Below, in pieces: positions 34,845-46,559 of a DNA stretch of 64,000 nucleotides; positions within the stretch are counted from its first letter, which is position 1; each line of letters opens with the position of its first letter. The notes beneath the pieces were generated by a model that saw only the letters and a program-made list of their open reading frames with translations, made no database searches and was not told the origin of the DNA. Source of the stretch: Parelaphostrongylus tenuis (lineage: Eukaryota > Nematoda > Chromadorea > Rhabditida > Metastrongylidae). Position numbers and translations under genes: made by a program. Where the stretch lies: positions 26,376-90,375 of the forward strand of contig JAHQIW010004068.1 in assembly GCA_019055375.1 (NCBI GenBank), in the 5' to 3' direction.

Positions 34845-35275
34845 TAAGAGGTGAACGCCGTGGAGTGCTCACCAGTGCTGACCGCCAACGGTGGACGTGA
34901 GAGTCGAAAGACGTCAAGACATCGTCTCTATCCGTTTTAAATAGGGCGTTATCTGATGATATCTGATAACGAAATACATGATACCCAAGTTTAAACACGT
35001 AAGCTTAGCAAACATTTGTAACATTTCGAAGTTGTGATGTTCACAAGCGGCAGATGCATCCTAACATAGAACAAGAAGGCATCGTCACGATGCAAGGCCA
35101 TAAATTGTCGCAGACTTGAAACATATATTAGGCACTTTAGTAATCCGGATTCGCAGTGATATTTTTCACTCAATTCATTTACTCGCTTTCTTCTTGGAAT
35201 TGTTAGAATACTGGTTAGGCACTTCTCCTTGCAATCTCGAGGATAGCCTGGTTGTGACGTTCCGTAGGGCATTCA
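34845..35275 (-). pseudogene. Decayed MANEC-type gene fragment, R1 copy B
   Basis: The minus strand opens with ATG near 35,283 as MANECPTERHNQAILEIARR, then stops. Downstream, LVSTPRRSPLKVNR is followed by a donor-like CAACAG|GTAC at about 34,841. The homologous frame in the 38.8-39.1 kb copy is open throughout, but here it contains a TGA. Function unknown. Confidence 0.45.
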
Positions 35276-35682
35276 TTCGCCATCTTGACTGCCGTAGAGC
35301 ATTAGAGAGCTGGCCTAGTCCGCGCACTCCGCAGCCGGCATCGCAAGCACTCAAATATGGCGACCCGTCGTGCGTACTACTTTTCTATAATCCATGAAAA
35401 ATCGTATGTTAAACTATGCTTTACAATATAGCGCGTGGATCCCAACACTTCTTGAGTGAAATGAAACATAATAAAAAAAATATACTCATAATTTGTAATG
35501 TTTTGACTGCATTTTTCAGTGGTACGATCTGTGCGATACACCTAAGGGATTTAAGTGTTGAGCGGTATGAATAAAACGCGGGTTCGACTCCCGTCTAAGG
35601 CCGTGTTCTTGCTCACCACTCATTTTCTCTTAGGTGTCAAAAAAGAAGTATAATGAAATAATTCTAAATATATATCCATTCA

Positions 35683-35880
35683 TGTAGAGTTATATGTAAA
35701 ACTTTCCCGTTGGGTGGGACTAGAACTCGCACCTCACTCTTTCTGAGAGCGCGTACTCTATCCGTTACAGTACTGACGCCCATTTTGCACACTACTGTTT
35801 GTACGCTGCAGTGCATCTATCTGTCAGCCGCCAGCCGTCAACGACCTGGCCCTGGTAGTCGGTCTCGATATTGAGCCCAG
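35683..35880 (-). repeat. SINE-B copy inserted in R1 copy B
   Basis: It reads 'gtagagttatatgtaaaact', 'gggactagaactcgcacc' (complement of the T-arm) and 'gtactctatccgttacagtactgacgcc' (complement of the head). R1 copy A lacks it. A separate tRNA-like T-arm (cgggttcgactcccg) lies upstream at about 35,580. Confidence 0.65.
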
Positions 35881-36474
35881 TCACGCTGATAGATACTGAG
35901 TATTTAAGATCAAATGAAATTTCATCTGATATAAAATAGTGTCAAATAAAAAATGCCAAAGACTCATGATAGATCGCTTCAAGTAAGATTACAAACGAAA
36001 GCCAAGAAAGAAAACCACTTTCCTGTCTACTCTGAGGGTTACTGGATCAGATGCAAATGAAGTGATGCCGAGTAAATCATGATGTAGGAACATATGTAGA
36101 ACGTGAAACGACATTTCTTCAAATCTAGCATAATATTTTTTTTTGTTGATTAAGCCAGTAGCACCAATTTGATGATAAAATTTTATTCGGCTAACGTTTA
36201 GATACGTTTCATCTTCTTCAGATTTGCAATTATTTGAGTTGGTTCACTGTTGTTCGCCTTCATTGTGAATCTTTGTTGTCGTTTCTTTCCAATCAAACTT
36301 TCTTTGATGGAGCACCGCTCGAATCAAGCTTGAACGGAACGAAGGCAAAGATCCATAACGAGCCGAACGATCATGGACGATCGACTTGAATCTCCGCCTC
36401 TGACAAAGACGAAACGTGTCTAAACGCTGGCCGTTTAAAACTTTTCCTTACTAACCTTGTGCTACAGGCTTGAT

Positions 36475-38440
36475 TGATAAAAAAGAAATCATTGGCACAT
36501 ACAATATGTAGAGCAATTGAAAAAATTGTTTGTTCTTGATTGGGACTCTTTAGTTGTTGAAATTATTCTCGTTTGGCAGTAATGTAATTTTCCAGTACAC
36601 TTTCAAAAATCATTCGAAAGCCTACTTTTGATGGTTTCATAAATGTGCATAGTTTTGGGAATGACTTCTTAGTGCGCTTGTAGCAGTAAATTAGAAGAAA
36701 TATTGGAGTAACAAAATCATATGTTTCTATAGAGTTTGTTTTTGGAAACGGAGGAAGAAACACTAGAGCAAAAAGCAAAAGTCGTACGCCACTTGTAAAT
36801 AGTGCAGCGCAATCGATCAAGCCGTCCTAAAAAGAGATGACTTCGAGTGTGAAACGTAATCCTTATGACGCTCTATGTAGACTTTTTCCCTATCAAGTTC
36901 GTTTTCAGAATTGTCGAGATGTGCTATCACATGAGCCCTCAAAATATGTGAAAAGCCATCTACAAATCCTAGTCGTACATACAAATGTTCTGAGAGCACC
37001 AAGTGTAAAACTTTATATTATTTTTGCTCTCACAAAACTCTATGGAGGTTCCTTCATAAAAGGTTATTTCATATCCCCGAGATCTAAGCTATTGAATGAT
37101 TACTACAACTTTGAGATAAAGTCGAAAAGGGCCTTGTACTCAAATGACAAAAAAATGGGTCTCGATAACGGAAATAAGCTTTCAAAAGTTCTGTTGTATA
37201 GGTGTATATAACGCATGGTATACATTCACTTAGTATTAGCAAATGATAAATGCCACAACAAATCCAAGTAGGAGTGTTAGGGCTTCAAAACCACAACTTT
37301 CAGTTAATTAAAAAGTAGTAAGAATGATGAAATCAGCATCGTTATCGCGTATTACGAGACGTGCCCATTACGTAAGACCTTACAAAATCCGATCTCCAGA
37401 ACCTTTAATCTCGACGTAATTGCAATAATCAGTGGATGTTCTTTGATAAGCAGTTCCGAGGTTGACTAATAGTATTTATTGAGTATTAGAAATACATTGT
37501 TATTGTTATAACGCACCACTGTAAGAGGCCGGTGTCTAATGAACAGTTGGATGACCGTAAACATCTAAACGATGAGTGTTCTAATATGAAGCCTTTTACT
37601 CTGCGATCCAAGATTTGTTTTTTTATGCCTTTTTGTCGAGGTTATGAAAGTGTTTGACTAAGTGAATTGCAAGTCATTTTTACCTTTCCAGGCTCTTGCA
37701 ATGAGGGAACTCGTCAAAACGTTAACCACTCTAATTTTATTATTGTAATATTATACTGGATTATTGAACTGCGTTATTGTACTGCATTTCGAGCTTCCAA
37801 TAATTACTATTATTACTAAACTCGAAGCTACTTATCAGGAAAAAACCACTGAATTATTCACAGTTTGTTTTCAACCAGCAATTCATTATTGAACTTTTTT
37901 TATTTCATCATTTCCACTACTATTTATTTTATTATTATTCTTGTCTACATTATAAAACTTTGGTAGAGCAGGGAATGTATCAAGATAGAAATTGCTAAAT
38001 AAGCTCAAGTTAGCTCACAGTGAAACTAACAAATGTCGAAAGCAATACGGTTGAATGGTTGGCGGTTATGATACATAGTTCGTAGTACGCAACCTATAGC
38101 GTAGACTTTCTTCAATAAGCACAGCTTGTGCTTCAAACTATCCAATATTCTGAACTACTTCAGAGCACAAGGAAAATCATTATTCTGTAGATATTGTTTT
38201 GATTAGCGGACGAGATGAACTCGTCTGTGCAGTCAGCCAAGAATTGTGTACTCGAGCTAAACGCCGCTGGTCGCATTATTTAGTATACTTATTGTCGGGA
38301 TATGTCGGTTTGTGTCATGAATTCTGGCAGCTTGATAATGTATCACTGCAAAAACTTTCGCACTTCGGTACGAATCCTGGTGACAAGAATGCCAGACCAT
38401 TTAAGCTTTACGAGACCATGGACCCACGGCCTTTCCGCCA
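36475..38440. other. Gene-free AT-rich stretch
   Basis: Open frames up to 124 codons (36,837-37,211 plus) carry no recognisable motif. Between about 37,690 and 37,930 the sequence is rich in short TATTATTATT runs. No repeat family was recognised. Confidence 0.35.
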
Positions 38441-38445
38441 TCATT

Positions 38446-38548
38446 CCCAGCGTGTTGCGTCTGATAATGGCACGCTGGGGATTAGACACTATTGTTAGTT
38501 GCAACACGCTGGAGGTCAGTGATGCAGAGGCCGTGGACCCACGGCCTC
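38446..38548. repeat. Short palindromic element
   Basis: CCCAGCGTGTTGC at 38,446-38,458 is inverted as GCAACACGCTGG at 38,501-38,512. A perfect 10-base stem palindrome around 'ccgtggacccacgg' lies at 38,527-38,548, and half of it (GGACCCACGGCC) also occurs near 38,421. It looks like a small hairpin element. Confidence 0.5.
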
Positions 38549-38593
38549 GAAAGGATAAACGACAGATGAGAATACAAACAGGACGGAAATCTT

Positions 38594-38755
38594 TTATTTG
38601 ACCGCCACTTGCGGTGGTGTGATGTTACAGTGGTATGCCAACCGTTGCACCGCGAACGCGTCGTACGCTCCTGAAAAGAGTGAGTCTGGGTTCGCATCCC
38701 GCTTCACGCAAATGTTTGTGCACAGCACTGCACATTATAGGGTACACAAACAGGA
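38594..38755 (+). repeat. SINE-B copy
   Basis: 'ttgaccgccacttgcggtgg' is followed by a tRNA-like unit on the plus strand (head near 38,638, T-arm 'gggttcgcatccc' near 38,689) and 'tgtgcacagcactgcac'. Confidence 0.65.
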
Positions 38756-38838
38756 CAATCCTCACAAAGGAATCACTCTTTGTAAAGAAAAACTGACAAA
38801 GAAACACATTGTGGGAAAGAAGAACTATACCTGTAAAA

Positions 38839-39112
38839 TCCACGAGGTGAACGCCGTTGAGTGCTCACCATGCTCATCAGCGACGGTCGACGTAGGTATA
38901 AGGAACGTCGAGACGCCTCCTCTAGCCGCTCTAAATCGATGATACGTGGTGACGGAGGCCGTGACACCCGACTACAGTACGCTTGGCAGAGAGTCGCGAA
39001 ATTTCGGAAGTCGGTTGTGCAGTTGCGGCAGGCACACCCTGTCATACGACACCAGGAAATCGTCTCGATGTAAGACAACAATCCGTCCGGGTAGCTTTCA
39101 TACACGCCTTTT
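38839..39112 (-). CDS. Family Q exon, open copy (unrecognised Cys-containing protein)
   Basis: The minus strand is open across the whole block. It reads YESYPDGLLSYIETISW, then CRMTGCACRNCTTDFRNF with four cysteines close together, then LERLEEASRRSLYLRRPSL, and ends STQRRSPRGFYR before a donor-like TTTACAG|GTATAG. Homologous blocks at 34.85 and 10.75 kb keep the donor but have lost the frame, so this is the best-preserved copy. An acceptor-like AATATAAG precedes it near 39,113. The adjacent exon-like block at 39,165-39,300 lies upstream. No terminal exons could be joined, and the intron to that block would be only about 50 bases with an awkward phase. It could be a host gene remnant or part of a transposon gene. 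Confidence 0.35.
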
Positions 39113-39164
39113 CTTATATTTTAAAAAACTGAATCAGCTTTATACACTTGTAATCCCAATTTAC

Positions 39165-39300
39165 CTCTGAGGATCCCAGCACTTCTTGGATTCGCTTCCT
39201 TTCCTCGCATTCGTCTTCCACAAAGATCTCTGCAGGTCTCACTTGTCGCCTGCGCTGCTGCTTGAGGATTTCGTCTTCTGTATGGATATTGTGGAATATT
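39165..39300 (-). CDS. Family Q conserved exon (QVRPAEIFVEDECE motif), second copy
   Basis: The frame reads DEILKQQRRRQVRPAEIF, then VEDECEERKRIQEVLGSS, ending at a good splice-donor-like GAG|GTAAAT. The copy at 510-650 keeps the same frame. The peptide is basic and acidic and probably helical; the family is not recognised. Confidence 0.4.
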
Positions 39301-39686
39301 CATCGACACGATTCTCTTGTGATGTGGCGGACGTAGGCGAGTGATGACGTTCTTAATGGGAACTAATTACAAGAGAGTTTCGAGAGAGTCGAACCGTCAC
39401 CTTGCCTATCGTCTTGTTTCTGATACACAAGCATCACTAATCACTACTCTACCCGGCATGTATTTTAGTTGCGGACATATAGTAATTCTAGTAGAAACTA
39501 CAGACTCAAACATTTTCCATGTTATAAAAGTATAAATTGCGTCTGGATGGATGCTCAACACCAAGAAAATATGCACTCATCGATGTACTTTGTTACATTG
39601 CATGTTCAAAGTGGTATAATCCTCACTCTCATTATTCTTCACCAATGTTTAGGAGCATTTGTTACAGGCTACCTTTGACAGATTAA

Positions 39687-39989
39687 ACGCATGTGGCGCA
39701 GTGGATTAAAGGTGCTCTGCGTTGCACACACGGTCGATTGCTTGATTCGCGCTCATGGCTCACCAAACCATCCATCCCTTCTGGGTCGGCAAATTGGTAC
39801 CAGACTGGTCTTAGTACTCTCTGGGAGGATAAGCAGACTCTGGTTCGATACGGCGGTATGCCATCGTGAGTCATTGTAGAGGTCAGTTATGCATTCAAAC
39901 ACTTCAAACAAGACTAAAAATCAAAGGCGAATACATGGAGTACACCTCAGGGATTGATTAACACCGAGAGCTTTATCCTTTACCCTTCA
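39687..39989 (+). repeat. SINE-A copy
   Basis: It starts ACGCATGTGGCGCAGTGG and has 'gcttgattcgcgctcatgg' as the B-box region, the standard body, and ends 'gattaacaccgagagctttatcc'. Confidence 0.8.
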
Positions 39990-41685
39990 CATCTTTTTCA
40001 AAGATTTCAGCTCGCTTGGATTGAACGCGATAGAAGTAAAGAGCCCATATTTAACTGAATTCTGCATCGATCCTGTGATTGCTGAATCGTGGGTTTATGT
40101 ATACAACAGTAGGACACATATTCAAGGCTGTTTTGCTTCTAGCAAAAAACATCAGGGAAAATTACATTCTGGTGATACATGTCACTTATAAGGCACAAAC
40201 ATGCAATGAAGACATCCCAAATTGTGCATGCCTACCAACCGTACGCTATCGATCTGTGCCGTACGTGATCACTTGTGTCATCTGTGAAACTGTGACTGAA
40301 ACGATACTGATGGAACAAATTAGCGGCACTTTCAACTAAATGTGAGTAGAAAGGAATGGCTAGCAGTTATGACGAAGAAATTGCGAGATCCACTATTTTT
40401 CCTCTGCTTGAGGAGGAATGCCAGGCGACATTATTATCATGTGTCGTTGTGAAGTTAACATTTTCAAGCATGAGCGAGTGATGCTTGGCATCATGCTGCT
40501 TTATACAACCAAATAAAGTTGAATCTGCAGCGCTTTTGGATATGGCAGTCATCGGTGAGTTGGCACCAATGGTGTTCCCAAAACATGTGGCCCATGGACC
40601 GATAAAACTTCACAGTTCAGTGAAAACCGTTGATTGCAAGTCATAAAAGAGTTTAAAATCTGGCTATAGCTGCACACTCGTGAAGCTTTTTATCTTCACA
40701 GCTCTTCATCTACCATCCATCCCTTCCAAGCCCCAGCTCATCATTCTCTAGCTTTCGAAAATGGTAGAAATCATGACTGTTCGCTTGTTTTCGTTAGCAG
40801 TCATAGAAATGACGGATGAAGCTGGTAGTGTGATATCTTTCAAATCTTCAAACACTTTCCTAACGTAAACCGGTTGCACCCTTTTACTTACAACTCCGTG
40901 AATTAGAAGAAAATTTCAAAAGAAAACTTGGTTTGAAGCTATAGAACTACGAGATCCATCTCCAGTCGCGTGGATTAGTACTTTACCTAATGACTCGAAA
41001 GCCCACTGAGAAACTAGCTGTGGTCTGCAGTCCCACATCGTTCTGGAATAGCGAGCTCACAGTGTGATAAAACTTTCTAATGTGGTGATTACCGAGCAGC
41101 ACCATTTTGAGATCTCAAGGAAGAACGTTTTTCATCCAGGAATACACCTGCTGCATGAGCAATCTTTTATAGAGATAGGCTATTGAAATATCAAATCTTA
41201 AACTTATTAGTCTCCTTCATATCTCTTTCTACAAGCCGACTAGTATCAGAGAAAGCCAGGTGTCAAAGGGTGCCGCAACCATACGCATTGTAATGCGTGA
41301 GGATTCAAAAGATGGACATCCTCCAGTGCATTGGCTAATACTCTGTATGTGGGTCCTATCTAAACTTCTTCGTACTAACACTATTACGAGTGCATGATAA
41401 TTCAAAAAATATCTTATATTACCAAATGAAGAAGGACAGATATGTGAATGGCAACCAGAAGCTTTGTCAAAAGGAAAAATCCGCTGCCTGGGACTCAGAA
41501 ACACATGTAAATTAGATACAAGCTCTGACCACGGCCCAAATTTCAATAAGCCTTGATATTTTTCCACAATATTTTAAATAACCTGAAACATACTGTAAAA
41601 TAATTCACGACTACGTTCAAGAGCAACTAATTGCACAACACTGCCCCTTTGGTGAATTTTTTTCACTTGATGGCGCGTGTGAACA
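39990..41685. other. Unassigned stretch with distant copy of the 16.4 kb repeat
   Basis: The segment at 41,210-41,530 resembles 16,420-16,620. The rest is unique. A 112-codon frame at 41,229-41,567 (minus) overlaps the repeat and shows no motif. Confidence 0.3.
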
Positions 41686-41689
41686 TCAT

Positions 41690-41880
41690 GTCAGCGGTTC
41701 ATTTCATAGTAAACGAGTTCGCTTCCAAGAGGAATTGGCTCAGACGAAAGGCAACGTGCAACTGACGAGGCTGCAAGGCAGAAGCACGTGTTTGCAGTGT
41801 ATATCGTGCCCTAACAGACCACATGCACGGTTCAGAAATGATTATCAGGTATAAATACTGTGCATTGTAACGAGACTAAA
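41690..41880. repeat. R4-related fragment
   Basis: 'caactgacgaggctgcaagg' and 'cacgtgtttgcagtgtatatcg' to 'accacatgcacgg' match the R4 arm. It is diverged. Confidence 0.4.
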
Positions 41881-42310
41881 GCGATGCGTGTTTCGGAAAC
41901 AGCTTAGTCGCCGTAATAGAAGAACCATCGTTCAAGTTGTTCATCATTGCACCACTGGATTTTCAAGAGTGGGTCTTAATGCTATTCATGCCTAGCCCGA
42001 TCTTCTTTTCCGTTTTGTTGGATTTCCTAAGCATCGTTTCTGTTTCACTAATATTTTGAAGAATAAGACGTTGTTCACCCGCCAAACGAAGGTTTGACAA
42101 AACATTTCCATTTTCACTGGCTTATTTCAGAGTGCCACAAATTCGCCTCAAGGAGCAACGCTGCCATTACAGCAGCTGAGCGAAACGCGACGCGCGGCGT
42201 GGCATGGTACACGGTGTCCACGTCATCGTTGGAGAGTTAAAACTGTTACGCAGTCACAGCAGATGGACGTAATTCACTTAAGCTTGGGTAATAATTGAGA
42301 GTGAGAGTGA

Positions 42311-42608
42311 GAGCGCATGTGGCGCAGTGGTTAGTGGTGTCTGCGTCGCACACGAGATCAATGTCTCGATCTCGCGCTCATGGCTCACCAAGCCATCCAT
42401 CCCTCCGGGGTCGGTAGAATGGTACCAGGAAGGTCTCAGACTTGTCTGGTGAGGATAAGCAGCACTGACTTTTCAGCGGGAGGCCACCGCAAGTCATTGT
42501 AAAGGCCAGATATGAATTCAATCACCTCAAACTAAGTTAAAATTTGAAGTCGAATGCATGGCGCATCCCTCAGGAATTGATCAACGCCAAGGGCTTTATG
42601 CTTTATTC
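42311..42608 (+). repeat. SINE-A copy, best-preserved tRNA-like head
   Basis: GCGCATGTGGCGCAGTGG TTAG is followed by 'gtctcgatctcgcgctcatgg'. The full body follows and ends 'gatcaacgccaagggcttta'. A short AGAGTGA occurs on both sides, which may be a target duplication. Confidence 0.8.
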
Positions 42609-43375
42609 TTTTATTTCAGAGTGACGGTTCATGAAAAGCGTAGTGTTGAAAACTATTCTGATGACACGCTGAATCATGAGCAACAGCTATACATAAACGT
42701 GACTTTACCAGTTTTATGGTGACTGTTTTTTTGAGAAGATCTGCCTGCTCATCTGCCTTAATCTGAGCTTGAGAAGAGCATGTTTGAAAGTTTGATATAG
42801 TTGACGTGGTTTAAAACATTGAGGATTTAGAATAGAATACTCATTGATTTTCTTCAGAGCACTATGGATACGGCAAAATGTAAAGACTACATAAGAAAGA
42901 AGCGACAGGCAATTTTCAGTATGTAGATGGAGTAGGTGTAGGAAAAGCCTGTATTCATCATTGTGGAAAGAGTTTTCTAGAAAAAATACATATTTCTGAT
43001 CCATGCTTTATACAGTGCTAATGTCGTAAACTTCCTACTCAGAACATCTATTTAACAATCACCAACTAAAAAGTCACTATCGAACAACAACAGTTTATCT
43101 TAAAGGACAGTCCGAGCCAGCAATTGCCTTTCTGGCATAAAATCCTTACTTTACCTAATCAGTAAGTAGCGCATTCTAAAATAATCTGATAATATATTCG
43201 AGTCTTTCATGAAGTCTCCGCAAGATGATAAAATTACCAAACTGGCAGTGCTCAACACTGAGATGCTCGTGGCTGGTAAAGCATGATAGTCATGCAATTC
43301 TTTTAGACTGTTATTGAGACTTCGCTTAAAAGAATATTATCTGATACAAATTTTGAACCTTTCATAAGGTGTGTG
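42609..43375. other. Nothing recognised
   Basis: A 96-codon minus frame (42,714-43,004) has no motif or partner exon. Confidence 0.3.
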
Positions 43376-43379
43376 ATAG

Positions 43380-43570
43380 CACTTATACAATGGGACTGAC
43401 TAAACCGATGGGCATCATGCAAGTGGCGAGGCTGTCATGCCGAAACACGTGTCTTGTACTGTTTAATCGCCATGACAGACCTCATGAAAGGCTCAAAATA
43501 TGTTATCAGATTACTACTGTTTTAAGCGAGGGCATAAAAACACTCGAAACCAGAGTTGTGATATCCTAAA
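43380..43570. repeat. R4-related fragment
   Basis: 'gcgaggctgtcatgccgaaa' with 'cacgtgtcttgtactg' and 'cagacctcatgaaaggctc', then 'gcataaaaacactcgaaaccag', follow the R4 arm order. Confidence 0.45.
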
Positions 43571-43639
43571 TTAGTTCCGAAAAATTTTGTCTTTATCTGC
43601 ACCATATAATATATGATACCACTATATTATACAATCCTA

Positions 43640-44420
43640 CTTCAGTGACCTAGAACGCTTACAACAAGTTTTTTGATGTTTGACACCTTTTTCTCTACAG
43701 TGGACTCTCGGCAAAGGGTAGACTGGTGAACTAGTCTTTGGTGTGGAGGTGCCTGGTCTTCATCTGATATGTGCTCCATTACACCTAATATCGCAGCATT
43801 ACCTGTGACACATCCAGCCGACTGTCGTTTCGTCCGCACCTTCTCACACGACTGTACTGAAAATGTGCAATCGTGAGTGCACAACCTGGACAGCTACAAC
43901 CTCCACTTGTTTTCTTAAGGGGAAGATGCTGCAGAACAAAATTTTTCGAGGGGTACCATTCAATCATCATTGTGTGCATTCTCTCTTCCCAGGGTTTACC
44001 TACATTAGAACAGTTCTCATTGACATGCTGCAGTGCTCATAGCATGCGCAAAATGTTCTTTCATCACAGCTTCAGTAGTTGACGAAATGTATGCGTCTCA
44101 TAAAAAATTATGAATTTCTGCGTTGTTATTTCACTCGGCGAAAAAAAATTAGTCACCAAAAATAAATGGATGAATGATCCAGTTATTTCTCACAAGTGAC
44201 AGTTTTGCAACATTTATATGCAAGAACAACTCTGGAGAACGTCATTTTCTTGCCAGTTGTGTTTTGCCACTGGGTAACCTCTCTTTGCTTCAGAAAATCG
44301 TTTTCTGGGCAATCAATCGTCGAACACTCCGCTTGTGTAGTTCGTAGAGTTTGATTCGTACACACGTGCACTACGACGTCTTGAACTCCTGTCGTACGTT
44401 CATCGTTTGACTTCATGGTG
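43640..44420 (-). other. Cysteine-rich exon-like open frames, unresolved
   Basis: Minus-strand frames contain closely spaced cysteines: SGGCSCPGCALTI near 43,900 and VQSCEKVRTKRQSAGCVTG near 43,820, the second just before a good donor GTAATG at about 43,802. VQDVVVHVC...AECSTIDCPENDF lies near 44,350. They could be exons of a secreted Cys-rich protein on the same strand as the 45.1-45.35 kb frame. Frames do not join cleanly and no family is recognised. Confidence 0.25.
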
Positions 44421-44619
44421 AGTTACTGCACATTCGACAGCTCGTCTACAACACTTTTGCCAAAGTGTTTTCTTATGTAACATCCGACTATCACTCAAAC
44501 TGTCACTATGAGCTGTTCTCACGCTTTTCTTCGTACTTGCATTCAGTTCGATTAGCTACCCGTTCTCTCGTCGGTGCCTAAAGTCAAGCGATCGATTCCG
44601 GTTTGCCATTCTTCTCCAG

Positions 44620-44850
44620 TCATGGCGCTGCTATAACCAAAATTTCGGAGGAGTGCAAACAGCGTGCAGAATTATAGTTGTAATAGAACACTAAAGTCAA
44701 ACCCGAGGCATATTTCTTCCCACAAAATCTACGATTTTCGGCTTCACCACACTCTGCATGAGGTCGACCGTTCTTGTCGTTCACTTTTAAGATCTCACAA
44801 TAGCATATGCAGAGACCACCCAAGACGTGACCTGCGTTTATCATAAACAA
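44620..44850 (-). other. Possible secreted-protein exon
   Basis: The frame includes GGLCICYCEILKVNDKNG, HAECGEAENRRFC and VFYYNYNSARC. The first part could be the second half of an NTR-like domain. The second has a C-x8-C spacing as in Kunitz domains, but the next spacing is too long. Either reading is weak, and no clean splice sites connect it. Confidence 0.2.
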
Positions 44851-45104
44851 CTTCGCAATGCTTATACTATCAAACAGTGCATTACTGCATTAAAGAATAT
44901 ACATTTCTTGTGTCTATATTGGCTAACCTATTTCGCGGCTGCTGCAAAATCGCCATTTTTCGTGAACTTGAAAGCTTGACACATTAATCAACTCAAAGCG
45001 CTGTCGTGGTATCAGGGGCTTTCGTGCCATAGAAAGAACGAATGCGCAAACGTATACCGTCAAGAAAACTTGATATGCTGGAGTGATGATGAAATCACTC
45101 ATCA

Positions 45105-45360
45105 TCAGCTGTGTAGATGGGCAGTGTAGAACAACCTTCTCATTCGACTGGTTTTGTAGACCTCTTTCAAAATCATATATAATCTGATGCCATATTTAGA
45201 ACCTTCTTTGGCATAGCTTGATGGAATAACGCTTTTTTGAAAATGATTTCTAGCGCAGTTGCTAAAATACACTCTAGCCTTTCTTACAAGCACCCAATTG
45301 CTTTTGAACCGTCTACATGGCGTATTTCCCACTAAGGCATATGTGGCTGCCAAGTATACA
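45105..45360 (-). CDS. Candidate netrin/TIMP (NTR)-like domain exon
   Basis: NTR domains of the TIMP type begin at a processed Cys after a signal peptide and run into a barrel ending in a 'YTA..S..CG' segment. Here the frame has a mildly hydrophobic lead (FVYLAATYALVG), then NTPCRRFKSNWVLVRKARV, then YGIRLYMILKEVYK and RRLFYTA. The order and spacing fit the first half of such a domain. There is no ATG in frame, so an upstream exon would be needed. The frame ends at a TGA, so the second half must lie in another exon or is lost. Resemblance is by eye only. Confidence 0.3.
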
Positions 45361-45479
45361 AATGTGTCGAGTCACTCCCTAATGAGATCATCCACTATAT
45401 ATGTACTTTCGATTCGGCAATTCCTGACACTATTGAAGGTGTGCTCAGGCTGCTCATTCTTCGGATGGTCATAGAATAT

Positions 45480-45735
45480 CGAATAGAATTCTTTCTATTT
45501 AACCGCTTTTAGCGGTGGTTTGCTTTGCCCATCACTATAGATCATTGGGTCATGAACAGTTTCGCACAAAGAAGAGGTCGCAATGAGATGGTGAATGGGC
45601 CCAGGCTTTGCTACGGCCTTTATCTTTGAAGCGGAGCTCCGATAATCGATCTCTGGGCAATACTCTGTCACCTGTATTACCTAACTGTCGCCCTTATGAT
45701 GGCTGAGTGATTTGAAATGGAACCAGCAACATTCC
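45480..45735. repeat. SINE-B end fragment and flank
   Basis: 'tatttaaccgcttttagcgg' followed by 'tggtttgc' is the SINE-B palindromic end. The rest of that element is missing. Confidence 0.4.
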
Positions 45736-46365
45736 CAATTTTCCCTATCGTGTGCAAAAGTAGCCCGCCGGGTACTCCTCTCTCTGAGGCTTCGTCAAGC
45801 ATCATATCCTTCTTCTAGGCTTTTTGTGAAGAAATCGGACCATCACAGTCGATAACGGCTTTCGCCCATCGGTTGTCGTTGAAGGGCATCACGTTTCCGG
45901 ACCACCTTATTGTCGATATCCTGGCGTTTAAAACGGCGTCTTTGATCTTCGATTATTGACGTGGGTCGCGATTTCGGGTCCTTTCTCTCATTTGCGATAT
46001 ACGGTATACTCCTAGCATTAAGCTTTTGACTGCGCAATCAGCAATGCCAAGTAATCTTCCACGCTACTTACGTACCAACCACGCTTCACGCTGCATACGT
46101 TAAGGGGGCACGAGGTCGGATGTTCTTTGTCCTCTCCACTAAATCTTCAATGCTCTTAAACGTTCCTCAAGCCGGTCGTTTCTTTCTGCTCAACTCTGGA
46201 GCTTCATCGATCATCATGTTGATTTCACGCCCTAAGTAGACGTAACTAGGGAATTCGGAGATGTTCATTCCGCTGGTCGTGAATGGGGCGTTCAAAACCC
46301 ATCCGTTCCTACTATACTGTACATAAATAAACGACTGCTTTGTCATGTGCTCCATACACACTCAT
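45735..46365 (-). pseudogene. RTE retrotransposon, C-terminal fragment
   Basis: The minus strand reads GWVLNAPFTTSGMNISEF and SYVYLGREINMM (46,250-46,320), then FKSIEDLVERTKN, then degenerate pieces (QRQPMGESRY and WSDFFTKSLEEGYDA). This is the region after the reverse transcriptase palm in RTE elements and overlaps the C-terminal part of the 22.8-25 kb copy. Multiple frameshifts are present, with no palm domain and no endonuclease. Confidence 0.8.
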
Positions 46366-46555
46366 GCTACACAAAGTCTACCAGTGAAAGATGTGGAGCA
46401 TAGTAATTTTTGACGTTCAAATCACTACATCCATAATCGCCTTCTATTACGTTGGGAAAGAGTTTTGTGGCATTTGAAAAAATTGAAATTTGTGCATATT
46501 ATCCAAACGAAAACAATAATAGCTATTCTTCAACATAAATGTCACAGTTTTCTAT
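46366..46555. repeat. Flank of mariner-type relic
   Basis: It aligns loosely with 16,880-17,060 ('gaaatttgtgcat', 'caaacgaaaacaataat'). Confidence 0.4.
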
Positions 46556-46559
46556 GACT

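Larger units (their letters stand above)
33460..36470. repeat. R1 long dispersed repeat, copy B
   Basis: It is collinear with 9,330-11,925. It is longer by about 0.45 kb because of inserted sequence around 35,490-35,950, including a SINE-B. It contains R3 at 33,600-34,270 and a decayed exon region near 34,850-35,275. Confidence 0.7.

Noticed and set aside
35545..35605. tRNA gene
   Set aside because: A perfect T-arm (cgggttcgactcccg) is there but the D-arm and acceptor stem cannot be formed; more likely a SINE remnant.
38199..38601. Two overlapping 99-codon plus frames
   Set aside because: They run through the short palindromic element and have no domain.
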